DNA of 51,487 bases from Nocardiopsis sp. CNR-923 (lineage in GTDB: Bacteria > Actinomycetota > Actinomycetes > Streptosporangiales > Streptosporangiaceae), in contig NZ_MKKC01000083.1 of the NCBI RefSeq assembly GCF_001942255.1, positions 1-51,487 on the forward strand, given 5' to 3'. Each line of letters opens with the position of its first letter. The stretch's first letter is position 1. The translations under genes were made by a program, and so were the position numbers. This document shows positions 1-13,263 of this stretch, in pieces. The notes beneath the pieces were generated by a model. That model was not told the origin of the DNA. It saw nothing but the letters and a program-made list of their open reading frames with translations, and made no database searches.

Positions 1-244
1 CGACCGAGACTCCCGCGCCGCAGCCGAACCCCGCTCCCGCCGCCCCCGAGCCGGACACTCGGCACGCGTGGGAGCCGTCGGGGCAGGAGCGGCCCGCACT
101 GGGGTGACGTCCTCGGTCCCACGCAACCGGCGACCGGGACACCCCCGACCGAGACTCCCGCGCCGCAGCCGAACCCCGCTCCCGCCGCCCCCGAGCCGGA
201 CACTCGGCACGCGTGGGAGCCGTCGGGGCAGGAGCGGCCCGCAC
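1..244. repeat. Perfect 99-bp direct repeat in the dnaA linker (1-99 and 146-244)
   Basis: Bases 1-99 recur exactly at 146-244, an offset of 145 bp. Because 145 is not a multiple of three, the two copies cannot be read in the same frame. The DnaA linker frame is correct in the second copy, while the corresponding frame in the first copy ends at TGA 105-107. Either the contig end is a mis-extension around a repeat or the gene has a real out-of-frame duplication. Confidence 0.9.
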
Positions 245-1533
245 GGGCGTCGTGGCAGCAGCCGACCTGGGACGAGACCGACTGGGACCAACCGAACCGC
301 TGGGAGACCCCGCGGCCGCCGGTGTCCCCCACGGCGGCAGCCGCCTCCGCCCCGGCGCCGCCCGCCGTCCCCGCCGGTGCGGACCGTCCCGACGCCGCGC
401 CGGAGCCGGCCGAGGGGTCCGAACCGGTCGGGGAGGCGCGCCCGGACGTCCCGGACGCGCCTCCGGGCCGGTCCCAGGAGATCCCGGCGGGCGAGCACGC
501 GCGGCTGAACCCGAAGTACACCTTCGACACGTTCGTCATCGGCTCCAGCAACCGGTTCGCCCACGCGGCGTCGGTCGCTGCCGCGGAGGCGCCCGCCAAG
601 GCCTACAACCCGCTGTTCATCCACGGCGGGTCAGGGCTGGGCAAGACGCACCTGCTGCACGCCATCGGGCACTACACGCACCGGCTCTACGAGGGCTCGC
701 GCGTGCGCTACGTCAGCTCGGAGGAGTTCACCAACGAGTTCATCAACTCGATCCGGGACGGCAAGGCGGACGGGTTCCGTCGCCGTTACAGGGACATCGA
801 CGTCCTGTTGGTGGACGACATCCAGTTCCTGGAGAACAAGGAGCAGACCCAGGAGGAGTTCTTCCACACCTTCAACACGCTGCACAACTCCGACAAGCAG
901 ATCGTCATCTCCAGCGACCGGCCGCCCAAGCAGCTGACCACGCTGGAGGACCGGATGCGCAGCCGTTTCGAGTGGGGACTGCTCACCGACGTCCAGCCGC
1001 CCGAACTGGAGACCCGCATCGCCATCCTGCGCAAGAAGGCCGCCCAGGAGGGGCTGGCCGCGCCGCCGGAGGTGCTGGAGTTCATCGCCAGCAAGATCTC
1101 GACGAACATCCGCGAGCTGGAGGGGGCGCTGATCCGCGTCACGGCCTTCGCCAGCCTCAACCGACAGTCGGTCGACCTCGACCTGACCGGCCAGGTGCTG
1201 CGCGACCTCGTGCCGAGCACCGAGGTCCCCGAGATCACGGCGGGGGCGATCATGTCCCAGACGGCGGCCTACTTCGGCCTGAGCATCGACGACCTGTGCG
1301 GAACCTCGCGCTCCCGCGTGCTGGTGACCGCCCGGCAGATCGCGATGTACCTGTGCCGTGAGCTCACCGATCTGTCCCTGCCCAAGATCGGGCAGCAGTT
1401 CGGCGGCAGGGACCACACGACGGTCATGCACGCCGACCGCAAGGTCCGGGCGCTCATGGCCGAGCGGCGGTCCATCTACAACCAGGTGCACGAGCTGACG
1501 AGCCGCATCAAGGATCAGCCCCCCCTCGCCTGA
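1..1533 (+). CDS. dnaA: Chromosomal replication initiator DnaA (5' end missing)
   Basis: DnaA binds DnaA boxes at oriC, melts the origin and helps load the helicase. The window enters in the Pro/Ala-rich linker (domain II); domain I lies outside. The AAA+ domain starts at the [12 protein letters not shown] motif near 510, with Walker [10 protein letters not shown] near 625-650 and Walker B LLVDDIQF near 806-830. Domain IV carries the box-binding signature [10 protein letters not shown] near 1408-1437. The frame is open from base 1 to TGA 1533. Only from about 100 onward does it read as a normal acidic Pro-rich linker; before that it crosses a duplicated 99-bp block in the wrong frame and becomes Arg-rich. 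The ATG at 322 is internal to the linker and not a credible start. Confidence 0.95.
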   Translation, partial: RPRLPRRSRTPLPPPPSRTLGTRGSRRGRSGPHWGDVLGPTQPATGTPPTETPAPQPNPAPAAPEPDTRHAWEPSGQERPARASWQQPTWDETDWDQPNRWETPRPPVSPTAAAASAPAPPAVPAGADRPDAAPEPAEGSEPVGEARPDVPDAPPGRSQEIPAGEHARLNPKYTFDTFVIGSSNRFAHAASVAAAEAPAKAYNPLFIHGGSGLGKTHLLHAIGHYTHRLYEGSRVRYVSSEEFTNEFINSIRDGKADGFRRRYRDIDVLLVDDIQFLENKEQTQEEFFHTFNTLHNSDKQIVISSDRPPKQLTTLEDRMRSRFEWGLLTDVQPPELETRIAILRKKAAQEGLAAPPEVLEFIASKISTNIRELEGALIRVTAFASLNRQSVDLDLTGQVLRDLVPSTEVPEITAGAIMSQTAAYFGLSIDDLCGTSRSRVLVTARQIAMYLCRELTDLSLPKIGQQFGGRDHTTVMHADRKVRALMAERRSIYNQVHELTSRIKDQPPLA

Positions 1534-2608
1534 GCCGGGGACACGGGAGTCGTCGGGGCCGGTCCGCGCGCGGACCGGCCCCGACGCGTTCCCCCGCCGT
1601 CCACACCGGTGCCCGCACCGGGTTCGTCCGGCCCCCGTCTGCGGCGCCGGACACCACCCCACGGCAGGGGGTTATCCACAGGCTCTGGGGACAACGGGAG
1701 GGACGCGCCGACTTCACCCCGCGATCGGCGCAGACACGCCGCCCTGTCCGACGCCGCACCGTTTTCCCCGTCCGCGTCGGGCTCGCCACCGCTGTCGAGC
1801 CGCCCACACCAGGCTCGGCGGCTGCGCTGTCCTGGCGGTTCGCCTCCCCTCCGCGCGCACCCGCGCACCGGGCTGTGGACAAACCTGTGCACAACCGGTT
1901 CGTCCAGGTTCGTGTGGTCTGCCCGGGGGCCCGGAAAAAAAAGTTCTCCACTTTCTCGGCCGAGTTATCCACAGGAGGGGGGTCAATTCTGTGGATAACC
2001 CTGTGGAAAACCTGTGGACAAGTGCTCCGTAGTTGTGGGTAACCGGGGGTCCTCCTGTGGACGCTCTGCCCCACCATCGGATCACCGAACCACCGGTGGT
2101 TGTGGACAACCAGGCGAAAAACTGTGGACACAGCTGTGGACAGAGTGTGGACAACCTGTGGGCGACCTCGGCCGTCCACAGGGCCTCCGAGTTACCCACA
2201 GGGATACCCACAGGCCCTGTGGATAAAAATCTCCACTCTGACCTGCGATAACAAGGGTTATCCACACTATCCACAGGCCCTACTACTACGACGCACCTTC
2301 ATTAACCCAAACGTGGCTTCACAACGCTCCGCGGGAAATCTGTGGACAACGCTCCGATCGACGACCCGAGGCGGTCCGTCGCCGAGTCGTCAGCGACGGG
2401 GGAGGAATCCGGGTAACGTGTGGTGTCGCCCCTGTCCACCGCCGCCCCACCCGAGTGACGGTCCCACGGGAACCGAGGCGGACCCGGTGGTGCCCACGTA
2501 CCCGCCCTCGCTGGCGGTCACCCACCCGCGTCGGTGCCCTCGGCCGACCCACCAGCTGCAACGTTGAGGCTTCGACCGGCCCACCGGTCGTGCGGAAAGT
2601 GAGTCGAA
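1534..2608. other. oriC: Chromosomal origin of replication, oriC
   Basis: This 1.07-kb gap between dnaA and dnaN has no gene and is crowded with DnaA boxes. Perfect TTATCCACA (either strand) occurs at 1672-1680, 1965-1973, 1990-1998, 2218-2226 and 2258-2266. Many near-matches (TGTGGACAA, TGTGGAAAA, TGTGGGTAA, CTATCCACA) fill about 2002-2350, including 2013-2021, 2034-2042, 2267-2275 and 2341-2349. Most boxes from 1990 to about 2160 share one orientation. An A-rich tract lies near 1935-1943. The dnaN promoter should lie in the last 200 bases, but no clear -35/-10 pair is visible. Confidence 0.93.
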
Positions 2609-3745
2609 GTGAAGTTCCGGGTCGAACGCGACGTATTGGCCGACGCAGTCGCCTGGACCGCGCGCACCCTCCCGACGCGCCCGTCGGTCCCGGTCCTCGT
2701 CGGCGTCCTGCTCGACGCAGGCGAGTTCGACGGCCGCCAGCAGGTGCGGCTGTCCGGCTTCGACTACGAGGTCTCCACCCAGGCCGCGATCGACGTCGAG
2801 GTCGAGGAGGCCGGTACGGTCCTCGTCCCCGGCAAGCTCCTGGCCGAGATCACCCGCAACCTTCCCCCACAACCCGTGGAGATCTCCACCGACGGCGCCA
2901 AGCGTCGTGACGTGCGGCAGCGCCAAGTTCACACTCACGACGATGCCGGTCGAGGACTACCCGACCCTGCCCGAGATGCCCGGTGTGAGCGGCACCGTCG
3001 GCAGTGACGCCTTCGCCGCCGCCGTCGGCCAGGTCGCCGTCGCCGCTGGCCGGGACGACACGTTGCCCATGCTCACCGGCGTGCGGGTGGAGATCGAGGG
3101 CGAGACCATCACGCTCGCCTCCACCGACCGCTACCGCCTGGCCGTGCGCGAGCTGACCTGGAAGCCGGAGAACCCCGAACTGTCCGCGGTGGCGCTCGTC
3201 CCGGCCAGGACGCTGCACGACACCGCCAAGTCGCTCACCTCGGGCGCGAGGTCTCCATCGCGCTCTCCAGCGGTGCGACCGGCGACGGCATGATCGGCTT
3301 CGAGGGCGGCGGTCGCCGCACCACGACCCGCCTCCTGGACGGCGAGTTCCCCAAGTACCGCGCGCTGCTGCCGGACAGCTTCAACACCGTCGCCGAGGTC
3401 AGCCGGTCCGAGTTCGTCGAGGCCGTCAAGCGCGTGTCGCTGGTCGCCGAGCGCAACACCCCGCTTCGGCTGGCGTTCAGCCCCGGCCGCCTGGTCCTGG
3501 AGGCCGGGACCGGCGAGGACGCCCAGGCCGTCGAGGTCCTGGAGGCGGACCTTGAGGGCGACGACATCCAGATCGCGTTCAACTCGGGCTTCCTGCTCGA
3601 CGGCCTGGGCGCCATCGGCACCGACACCGCCCGCCTGAACTTCACGACCTCCACCAAACCGGCGATCCTCACCGGCAAGCCCGCGGAGGAGGGCGCGGAG
3701 CCCGAGTACCGCTACCTGATCATGCCGGTGCGCCTGTCCGGCTGA
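2609..3745 (+). CDS. dnaN: DNA polymerase III beta sliding clamp (two frameshifts)
   Basis: The ring-shaped clamp tethers the replicative polymerase to DNA. Three segments in successive frames align end to end with the whole protein: 2609-2895 (starts [17 protein letters not shown]), about 2890-3247 ([20 protein letters not shown] onward) and about 3248-3745 (ends [13 protein letters not shown]). At about 2891 two bases seem lost from an AAGGTCGTCGTG-like run, because Lys-Val-Val-Val-Thr-Cys is expected. At about 3247 one base is missing in GGGCGCGAG, where Gly-Ala-Glu-Val is expected. Repaired, the protein is about 379 residues, normal for the family. As dnaN is essential, sequence error is likelier than a true pseudogene. 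Confidence 0.9.
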
Positions 3746-3854
3746 CCGGTCCGGGTTCGGTTCGATTGACGCGCGTCTGCCGTCCCGTGTCCGCGGCCAC
3801 CGCCCGGACCGGACGGCGCCCACCTGTTCACCGGCGGCGAAGGGGAGCACTGCC

Positions 3855-4759
3855 ATGCAGCTCGGAATGATCGGTCTCGGCAAGATGGGCGGCAACATGG
3901 CCGCCCGCCTTCGCGAGAAGGGCCATGAGGTCGTCGGCTACGACGTCTCCTCCGACGAACGGGACGTCGCGAGCCTGGCCGCGCTGGTCGAGCGTCTGCG
4001 GGCACCCCGCGTCGTGTGGGTGATGGTTCCCTCCGGCGACCCGACCACCGCGACCGTCAACGAGCTCGGCGGCCTCCTCCAGGCGGGCGACGTGCTCATC
4101 GACGGCGGCAACTCCCACTACGCCGACGACCGCGCCCGCGCTGAGCAGCTCGGCGCCAAGGGCGTCGGCTACCTCGACGTCGGCGTGAGCGGCGGAGTCT
4201 GGGGCCGCCAGAACGGCTACGGCATCATGGTCGGCGGCGCCGCGGCGGACGTCGAGCGGGCCCGTCCGATCTTCGAGGCCCTCACCCCCGACGAAGGCGG
4301 CGGTTTCGTGCACGCAGCGCCGTCGGCGCCGGTCACTTCGTCAAGATGGTCCACAACGGCATCGAGTACGGCATGATGCAGTCCTTCGCCGAGGGCTTCG
4401 AGCTCATGGGCGCGTCCGGGATCGTCGACGACGTCCCGGGGACCTTCGAGAGCTGGCGCGAGGGCACGGTCGTCCGCTCCTGGCTGCTCGACCTGCTCAG
4501 CCGGGCTCTGGAGGAGGACCCCGACCTCTCCGAGCTGCGCGGTTACGCCGAGGACTCCGGCGAGGGCCGCTGGACGGTGCAGGCCGCCGTCGACCACGCC
4601 GTCCCCGCCCCCGCGATCACCGCCGCGCTCTACGCCCGGTTCGCCTCACGCCAGGACGACAGCCCGGCGATGAAGGTGGTCGCGGCCCTGCGCCAGCAGT
4701 TCGGCGGGCACGCCGTGACCAAGTCCGGCCCGGACCCGCGCACTCCCTCCCGGGACTGA
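3855..4759 (+). CDS. gnd: 6-phosphogluconate dehydrogenase, decarboxylating (one frameshift)
   Basis: The enzyme oxidises and decarboxylates 6-phosphogluconate to ribulose 5-phosphate with reduction of NAD(P)+ (pentose phosphate pathway, cytosol). The N-terminal Rossmann motif [13 protein letters not shown], the GGNSHY substrate motif and the catalytic-site motif [14 protein letters not shown] are visible. The last lies in a second frame. A single missing base near 4319 (HA.AVGAGHF expected) splits the gene. Repaired length is about 301 residues, matching the short actinobacterial form. The start ATG 3855 follows AGGGGAG. The gene sits between dnaN and recF, as in many actinomycetes. Confidence 0.88.
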
Positions 4760-4848
4760 TCCGCGCAGCTCCGAGGACGCGCCCGTGCGGACGCGTCCTC
4801 GGACCCCGTGTCCGCCGTCCAGCGCCACCGTCCCAGGAGGAGGGCCGG

Positions 4849-5982
4849 ATGTACGTTTCCCATCTGCGACTGGTCGACTTCCGGTCCTACGGCGACGTCC
4901 TGCTGGAACTCGACCCCGGCGTGAGCGCGTTCGTCGGCGCCAACGGCCAGGGGAAGACCAACCTGGTCGAGGCGGTCGGTTACGTGGCCACCCTCGGCAG
5001 CCACCGGGTCGCCTCGGACACGCCCCTGATCCGCCAGGGCGCGCCCCGGGCCGTCGTCCGGGCCAAGATCGTGCGCGAGGACCGCCACATGGTGGTGGAC
5101 CTGGAGCTCAACCCCGGCCGGGCCAACCGCGCCCGGATCAACCAGTCCGCGGCCGGACGCCCGAGGGACGTGTTGGGGATCCTGCGCGCCGTGCTGTTCG
5201 CCCCCGAGGACCTGGCCCTGGTCAAGGGCGACCCCGGGGAGCGACGGCGTTTCCTCGACGACCTCCTCGTGGCGCGCGCTCCCCGGATGGCGGGGGTGCG
5301 CTCCGACTACGACCGGGTGCTCAAGCAGCGCAACGCCCTGCTCAAGTCGGCCTCGGGCCGGATGTTCGGGCAGCGCTCGGCGCCCGACCTCGGCACCCTG
5401 GAGGTCTGGGACGCCCACCTGGCCGAGACCGGAGCGGAACTGCTGGCCGCGCGGACGGCGCTGGTGGCGGAGCTGCGGCCGCGCGTCTTGGAGGCCTACG
5501 CGGGCCTGGCCGACTCCGGCGGGCCGGCGGTGTCCGCCTACCGGTGTTCGGCCGACCCCGAGGGCGGGGAGCCGCCGGCCGACCGTCCGCGGCTGGTGGA
5601 GACACTGCGCGCGGCCATGGCCGGGGCGCGGGACCGCGAACTCCGGCGCGGAGTCAGTCTCGTCGGGCCGCACCGCGACGACCTCCACCTCCAACTGGGC
5701 GACCTGCCCGCCAAGGGGTACGCGAGCCAGGGCGAGTCCTGGTCCTTCGCCCTCGCGCTCAAGCTCGCCGCGTTCGACCTGCTGCGGGCGGACGGTGACG
5801 ACCCGGTACTCATCCTCGACGACGTGTTCGCCGAACTCGACACCGAACGCCGCCGCCGCCTGGCCGAGCGCGTGCGCGACGCCGAACAGGTCCTGGTGAC
5901 CGCCGCGGTGCCCGACGACATCCCCAAGGAGTTGGACGGCGTCCGTTTCACGGTCAGCGCGGGGGTGGTCGAGCATGCGTGA
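4849..5982 (+). CDS. recF: DNA replication and repair protein RecF
   Basis: This SMC-like ATPase helps load RecA on gapped DNA with RecO and RecR. The 377-residue protein has Walker A GANGQGKT at residues 30-37, an ABC-type signature [15 protein letters not shown] in the C-terminal third and Walker [14 protein letters not shown] near residue 320. The start ATG 4849 follows an excellent AGGAGGAGGG site. Its 3' end overlaps the next gene by 8 nt, indicating co-translation. Confidence 0.97.
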   Translation: MYVSHLRLVDFRSYGDVLLELDPGVSAFVGANGQGKTNLVEAVGYVATLGSHRVASDTPLIRQGAPRAVVRAKIVREDRHMVVDLELNPGRANRARINQSAAGRPRDVLGILRAVLFAPEDLALVKGDPGERRRFLDDLLVARAPRMAGVRSDYDRVLKQRNALLKSASGRMFGQRSAPDLGTLEVWDAHLAETGAELLAARTALVAELRPRVLEAYAGLADSGGPAVSAYRCSADPEGGEPPADRPRLVETLRAAMAGARDRELRRGVSLVGPHRDDLHLQLGDLPAKGYASQGESWSFALALKLAAFDLLRADGDDPVLILDDVFAELDTERRRRLAERVRDAEQVLVTAAVPDDIPKELDGVRFTVSAGVVEHA

Positions 5983-6565
5983 GGGTCGTCCACAGCCCGT
6001 GGACCGCGGGGAGGGGGCCGCGCGTCCGAGGACGGGCTTCGGGCAGGTCCGTCCACACCCTGTGGACAACGCCCGGGGCGGCGCGGCGGCGCCCGCCGTG
6101 GACGCCCCGGACCCGGCGGCGTCCGTCCCGCCGCCGGCCGTGTCCGGCGCCGACCTCGCCCGGCAGGCGTTGGCCCGCGCCCGCGCCGAGGCCCGCGAGC
6201 GCGGGGCGGTTCCCCGGGGCGCCGCCCCGCGTCGACGGGCGCGTGGCCGAATCCGGTCACGCAACGAGCCCCAGTTGTTCGGCGACGCCGTCCGGGCGTG
6301 GCTCATCGAACACGGCTGGCAGGAACAGGTCGCGGTCGGCGGGGTGTTCGGCCGGTGGGCGGACATCGTCGGCGAGTTCAACGCCCAGCATCTCCGGCCG
6401 GTGAAGTACGCGGAGGGAGAACTCGTCGTGGCGGCTGATTCGCCGACCAGTGCCGCCCTCGGACGGTCGATGGCGCGCGATCTGATGCGCCGCCTGAACG
6501 AGGAACTCGGTGAGGGAACGATCGTCTCCATCGACGTCAAGGGCCCCGGGTCCCGTCGCCGATGA
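5975..6565 (+). CDS. dciA: DUF721 (DciA-type) replicative helicase loader
   Basis: DciA-family proteins (DUF721) assist loading of DnaB at the origin in bacteria lacking DnaC. The 196-residue product has a Pro/Ala/Arg-rich disordered N-terminal half and a C-terminal KH-like DUF721 domain from about residue 95 ([20 protein letters not shown] to [15 protein letters not shown]). ATG 5975 lies within recF. The first 30 codons contain two inverted repeats of DnaA-box-like GTCCAC/GTGGAC, listed separately. The position right after recF and before gyrB is conserved in actinobacteria. Confidence 0.9.
   Translation: MREGRPQPVDRGEGAARPRTGFGQVRPHPVDNARGGAAAPAVDAPDPAASVPPPAVSGADLARQALARARAEARERGAVPRGAAPRRRARGRIRSRNEPQLFGDAVRAWLIEHGWQEQVAVGGVFGRWADIVGEFNAQHLRPVKYAEGELVVAADSPTSAALGRSMARDLMRRLNEELGEGTIVSIDVKGPGSRRR
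5988..6067. promoter_or_regulatory. Two inverted repeats of DnaA-box-like half sites inside the 5' end of dciA
   Basis: GTCCAC-N5-GTGGAC lies at 5988-6004 and GTCCACA-CCC-TGTGGAC at 6051-6067; the second continues into TGTGGACAA, a one-mismatch DnaA box. They fall in the low-complexity coding part of dciA. They could be an accessory DnaA site, or chance from Val-His/Val-Asp codons. Confidence 0.4.
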
Positions 6566-8954
<2,389 letters not shown>

Positions 8955-9041
8955 TCCGTGCCGCCCGGGCCGCGCCCCCTCGGGTGGCGGCCGGGCGGGA
9001 GAACCACGCTCAACGAAGCTTCGTAGAAGGGATCGACATCC

Positions 9042-11624
<2,583 letters not shown>

Positions 11625-11645
11625 ACTGCGCGTTAGGTCCTATTG

Positions 11646-11680
11646 GTCCCGTGGGGTTCCGTTCGCGAGCCCCACGGGAC
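11646..11680 (+). terminator. Hairpin after gyrA
   Basis: Perfect 11-bp arms GTCCCGTGGGG and CCCCACGGGAC enclose a 13-nt loop. No strong T-run follows, as usual for high-GC actinomycete terminators. Confidence 0.55.
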
Positions 11681-11732
11681 AACTCTTCGCGGCATCCACC
11701 TGTCTCAACGAAAGTCCAGCGGTAACGTTTCT

Positions 11733-11972
11733 ATGTCTGACAACCAGCGGAACACCCCCACGAACGAATCCGAAGCGGACACGGCGGTGACCGCCGGTGA
11801 CGAGGCTGCGGAGAAGGACACGGTCGAGACCCAGGCCGTCGAGGAGACCCCTCCCACGAAGGAGGAGGACTCAGCAGCCAAGGTGACGCAGGCCGTGGAG
11901 GACCACGCAGAGGCGGGAGAGACGGCAGTGACCGATTCCGAGACCTCGGTCCGCGAGGGGCCGGGCGCGTGA
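11733..11972 (+). CDS. Acidic disordered segment preceding the DUF3566 protein
   Basis: This 79-residue reading frame starts at ATG 11733 and is rich in Glu, Thr, Ala and Asp with no fold. It ends at TGA 11970-11972, overlapping the GTG of the next frame. In related actinobacteria the DUF3566 membrane protein after gyrA usually has a long disordered N-terminal extension in a single polypeptide. This segment may therefore be that extension, cut off by one missing base near 11965. A separate, translationally coupled small protein cannot be excluded. Confidence 0.5.
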   Translation: MSDNQRNTPTNESEADTAVTAGDEAAEKDTVETQAVEETPPTKEEDSAAKVTQAVEDHAEAGETAVTDSETSVREGPGA

Positions 11973-12364
11973 AGGCGACCATGTCGAGTCGTAAGGCGCA
12001 CCTGACGGTCTCCCGCGTGGAGCCGTGGTCGGTGATGAAGTTCAGCTTCGTCGTGTCGCTGGTGTGCTTCATCATCCTGTTCGTCGCGGTCGCGGTGATC
12101 TACGCGACGCTGTCCATGCTGGGCGTCTTCGACGAGGTGACCAGCATGATGGAGGCGCTCCTGGAGGGTGACAGCGGCGACGACGAGCTCGGCCTCGACC
12201 CTGCCGCGTGGTTCTCCCCGGGCCGGGTGCTCGGGTACACGGGCGTGGTGGGCGCGCTCAACATCGTGCTGATCACCGCCCTGTCCACGGTGGGCGCGAT
12301 GGTGTACAACCTGGTCGCCGACCTGGTCGGTGGCGTGGATGTCACGCTGACCGAGGCGGAGTAG
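11969..12364 (+). CDS. DUF3566 transmembrane protein
   Basis: This is the small membrane protein encoded after gyrA in actinobacteria; its function is unknown. In 131 residues it has the conserved entry motif KAHLTVSRVEPWSVMKFSF, then a first membrane helix (about residues 28-55, FVVSLVCFIILFVAVAVIYATL), an acidic extracytoplasmic loop, and a second helix (about residues 90-118). GTG 11969 overlaps the preceding stop by 4 nt. ATG 11981 is an alternative start. Homologues generally have a longer disordered N-terminus, see the preceding entry. Confidence 0.85.
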   Translation: MKATMSSRKAHLTVSRVEPWSVMKFSFVVSLVCFIILFVAVAVIYATLSMLGVFDEVTSMMEALLEGDSGDDELGLDPAAWFSPGRVLGYTGVVGALNIVLITALSTVGAMVYNLVADLVGGVDVTLTEAE

Positions 12365-12450
12365 GCGCTGTGCCCGGCCCCGGACGCCGCGCCCGGGGCC
12401 CCTCGCGCTCCGGTCCGAGCACTCGGGAAACTCGGTAAAATCGGAGGTGA

Positions 12451-12478
12451 AGAGGGACGCGGAGTCCCGTGTCCCTCT
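12451..12478 (+). terminator. Inverted repeat after the DUF3566 gene
   Basis: AGAGGGAC and GTCCCTCT pair around a 12-nt loop, 86 bases after the stop codon and upstream of the tRNA promoter. Confidence 0.4.
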
Positions 12479-12492
12479 CGCTTACGCGTTAT

Positions 12493-12530
12493 CGAACCGG
12501 TTCGCTCCGCGTACTGGGATGCGGTAGAGT
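12493..12530 (+). promoter_or_regulatory. Probable tRNA-Ile promoter with overlapping palindrome
   Basis: TTCGCT (12501-12506) and TAGAGT (12525-12530) are 18 nt apart, and the tRNA starts 14 nt downstream. A perfect 12-bp palindrome CGAACCGGTTCG (12493-12504) overlaps the -35. Confidence 0.4.
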
Positions 12531-12544
12531 TCCACGAGGAACGA

Positions 12545-12618
12545 GGGCGTATAGCTCAGTCGGTTAGAGCGCATCCCTGATAAGGATGAGGCCCCAGGTT
12601 CAAGTCCTGGTACGCCCA
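12545..12618 (+). tRNA. tRNA-Ile (anticodon GAT)
   Basis: The full cloverleaf is readable: acceptor GGGCGTA/TACGCCC, D-arm with AGCTCAGTCGGTTAGAGC, anticodon arm CATCC-CTGATAA-GGATG with GAT at 12579-12581, and T-arm CCAGG-TTCAAGT-CCTGG. The discriminator is A12618 and CCA is not encoded. Its location after gyrA and DUF3566 is typical; the tRNA-Ala that often follows is not seen. Confidence 0.97.
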
Positions 12619-12634
12619 CACTCGTCAACTGCGA

Positions 12635-12667
12635 AAAGGCCCCCGCCGGGAACCGGCGGGGGCCTTT
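12635..12667 (+). terminator. Strong hairpin terminator after tRNA-Ile
   Basis: The arms AAAGGCCCCCGCCGG and CCGGCGGGGGCCTTT are perfect, with a 3-nt loop, followed by a weak T tract in the arm itself. Confidence 0.75.
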
Positions 12668-13263
12668 GACAGCAGTGGCGACAGCAACGGCCTCAGTCGC
12701 CCGGCCCGTCCTGCTGTGTCGCTTCGTCGCTATGTGTTCGGAGGAGTTCACGGTCCGCGCGTTCCGCTGCCCGATGCGCGACGGGGACCCGTACCGCCAC
12801 GACGACTGGTCCCCGCTCTCTCGCGCGGTACCGCCCCGGGCCGTCAGGCGATACGCGGCCGTCCCCGTGCCCGTAGGCACGCACGCTGTCCGGCATCCGC
12901 CCCGCGCGGGTTCACGGCGCTGTTCGGCGTGGACGACCTCCGGTTCGTCGTTGGGTTGGGCCTCGGTCGAGGCCCAACCCAACGACGGCGGGGGGATGCT
13001 CATGCGGCCGGGGCCAGGGGCGTCGCCCGCTTCGGGCTCACGGCGTGAGCGGCCGGGCGGCGGAGCACGGGGCGTTTGCAGTCCGTTGCGCCGCGCCTGG
13101 CACGCATCGTCCACGAGGTGCCCCGTTCCACTGCCCGCCCCTTGGGGAGCGCAAGGACGCCCGTGGCGTCCTTGGTGCGGGCAGCGACCTGGATCGTGCT
13201 GACCAGGGCGTCCTGGGCCCGGGTACACGCCGTGCGGCACCCTGCCGCGGGAACGGGCTCAGC
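12668..13263. other. Gene-poor gap next to tRNA-Ile
   Basis: No credible gene is seen. Long open frames here lack family features, and one on the minus strand is the usual artefact of reading tRNA antisense. The only structure found is the 20-bp perfect hairpin at 12946-12987. Confidence 0.5.
12946..12987. repeat. Perfect 20-bp inverted repeat with 2-nt loop
   Basis: CGTCGTTGGGTTGGGCCTCG (12946-12965) is exactly mirrored at 12968-12987. There is no flanking T-run and no adjacent gene end: the nearest is the stop of the Asp/Asn-rich gene, 277 bases away. It may be a terminator for that gene, a mobile-element end or a replication/transfer hairpin. Confidence 0.7.

Noticed and set aside
68..1361. 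Alternative plus-strand frames across dnaA (146 and 382 codons)
   Set aside because: They are Arg/Pro/Gly-rich shadows of dnaA; the true frame carries all DnaA motifs.
12482..13240. Long minus-strand open frame containing VGVPGLEPGASSLSGMRSN
   Set aside because: This peptide is the well-known artefact of reading a tRNA gene (here tRNA-Ile) in antisense; the rest has no family features.
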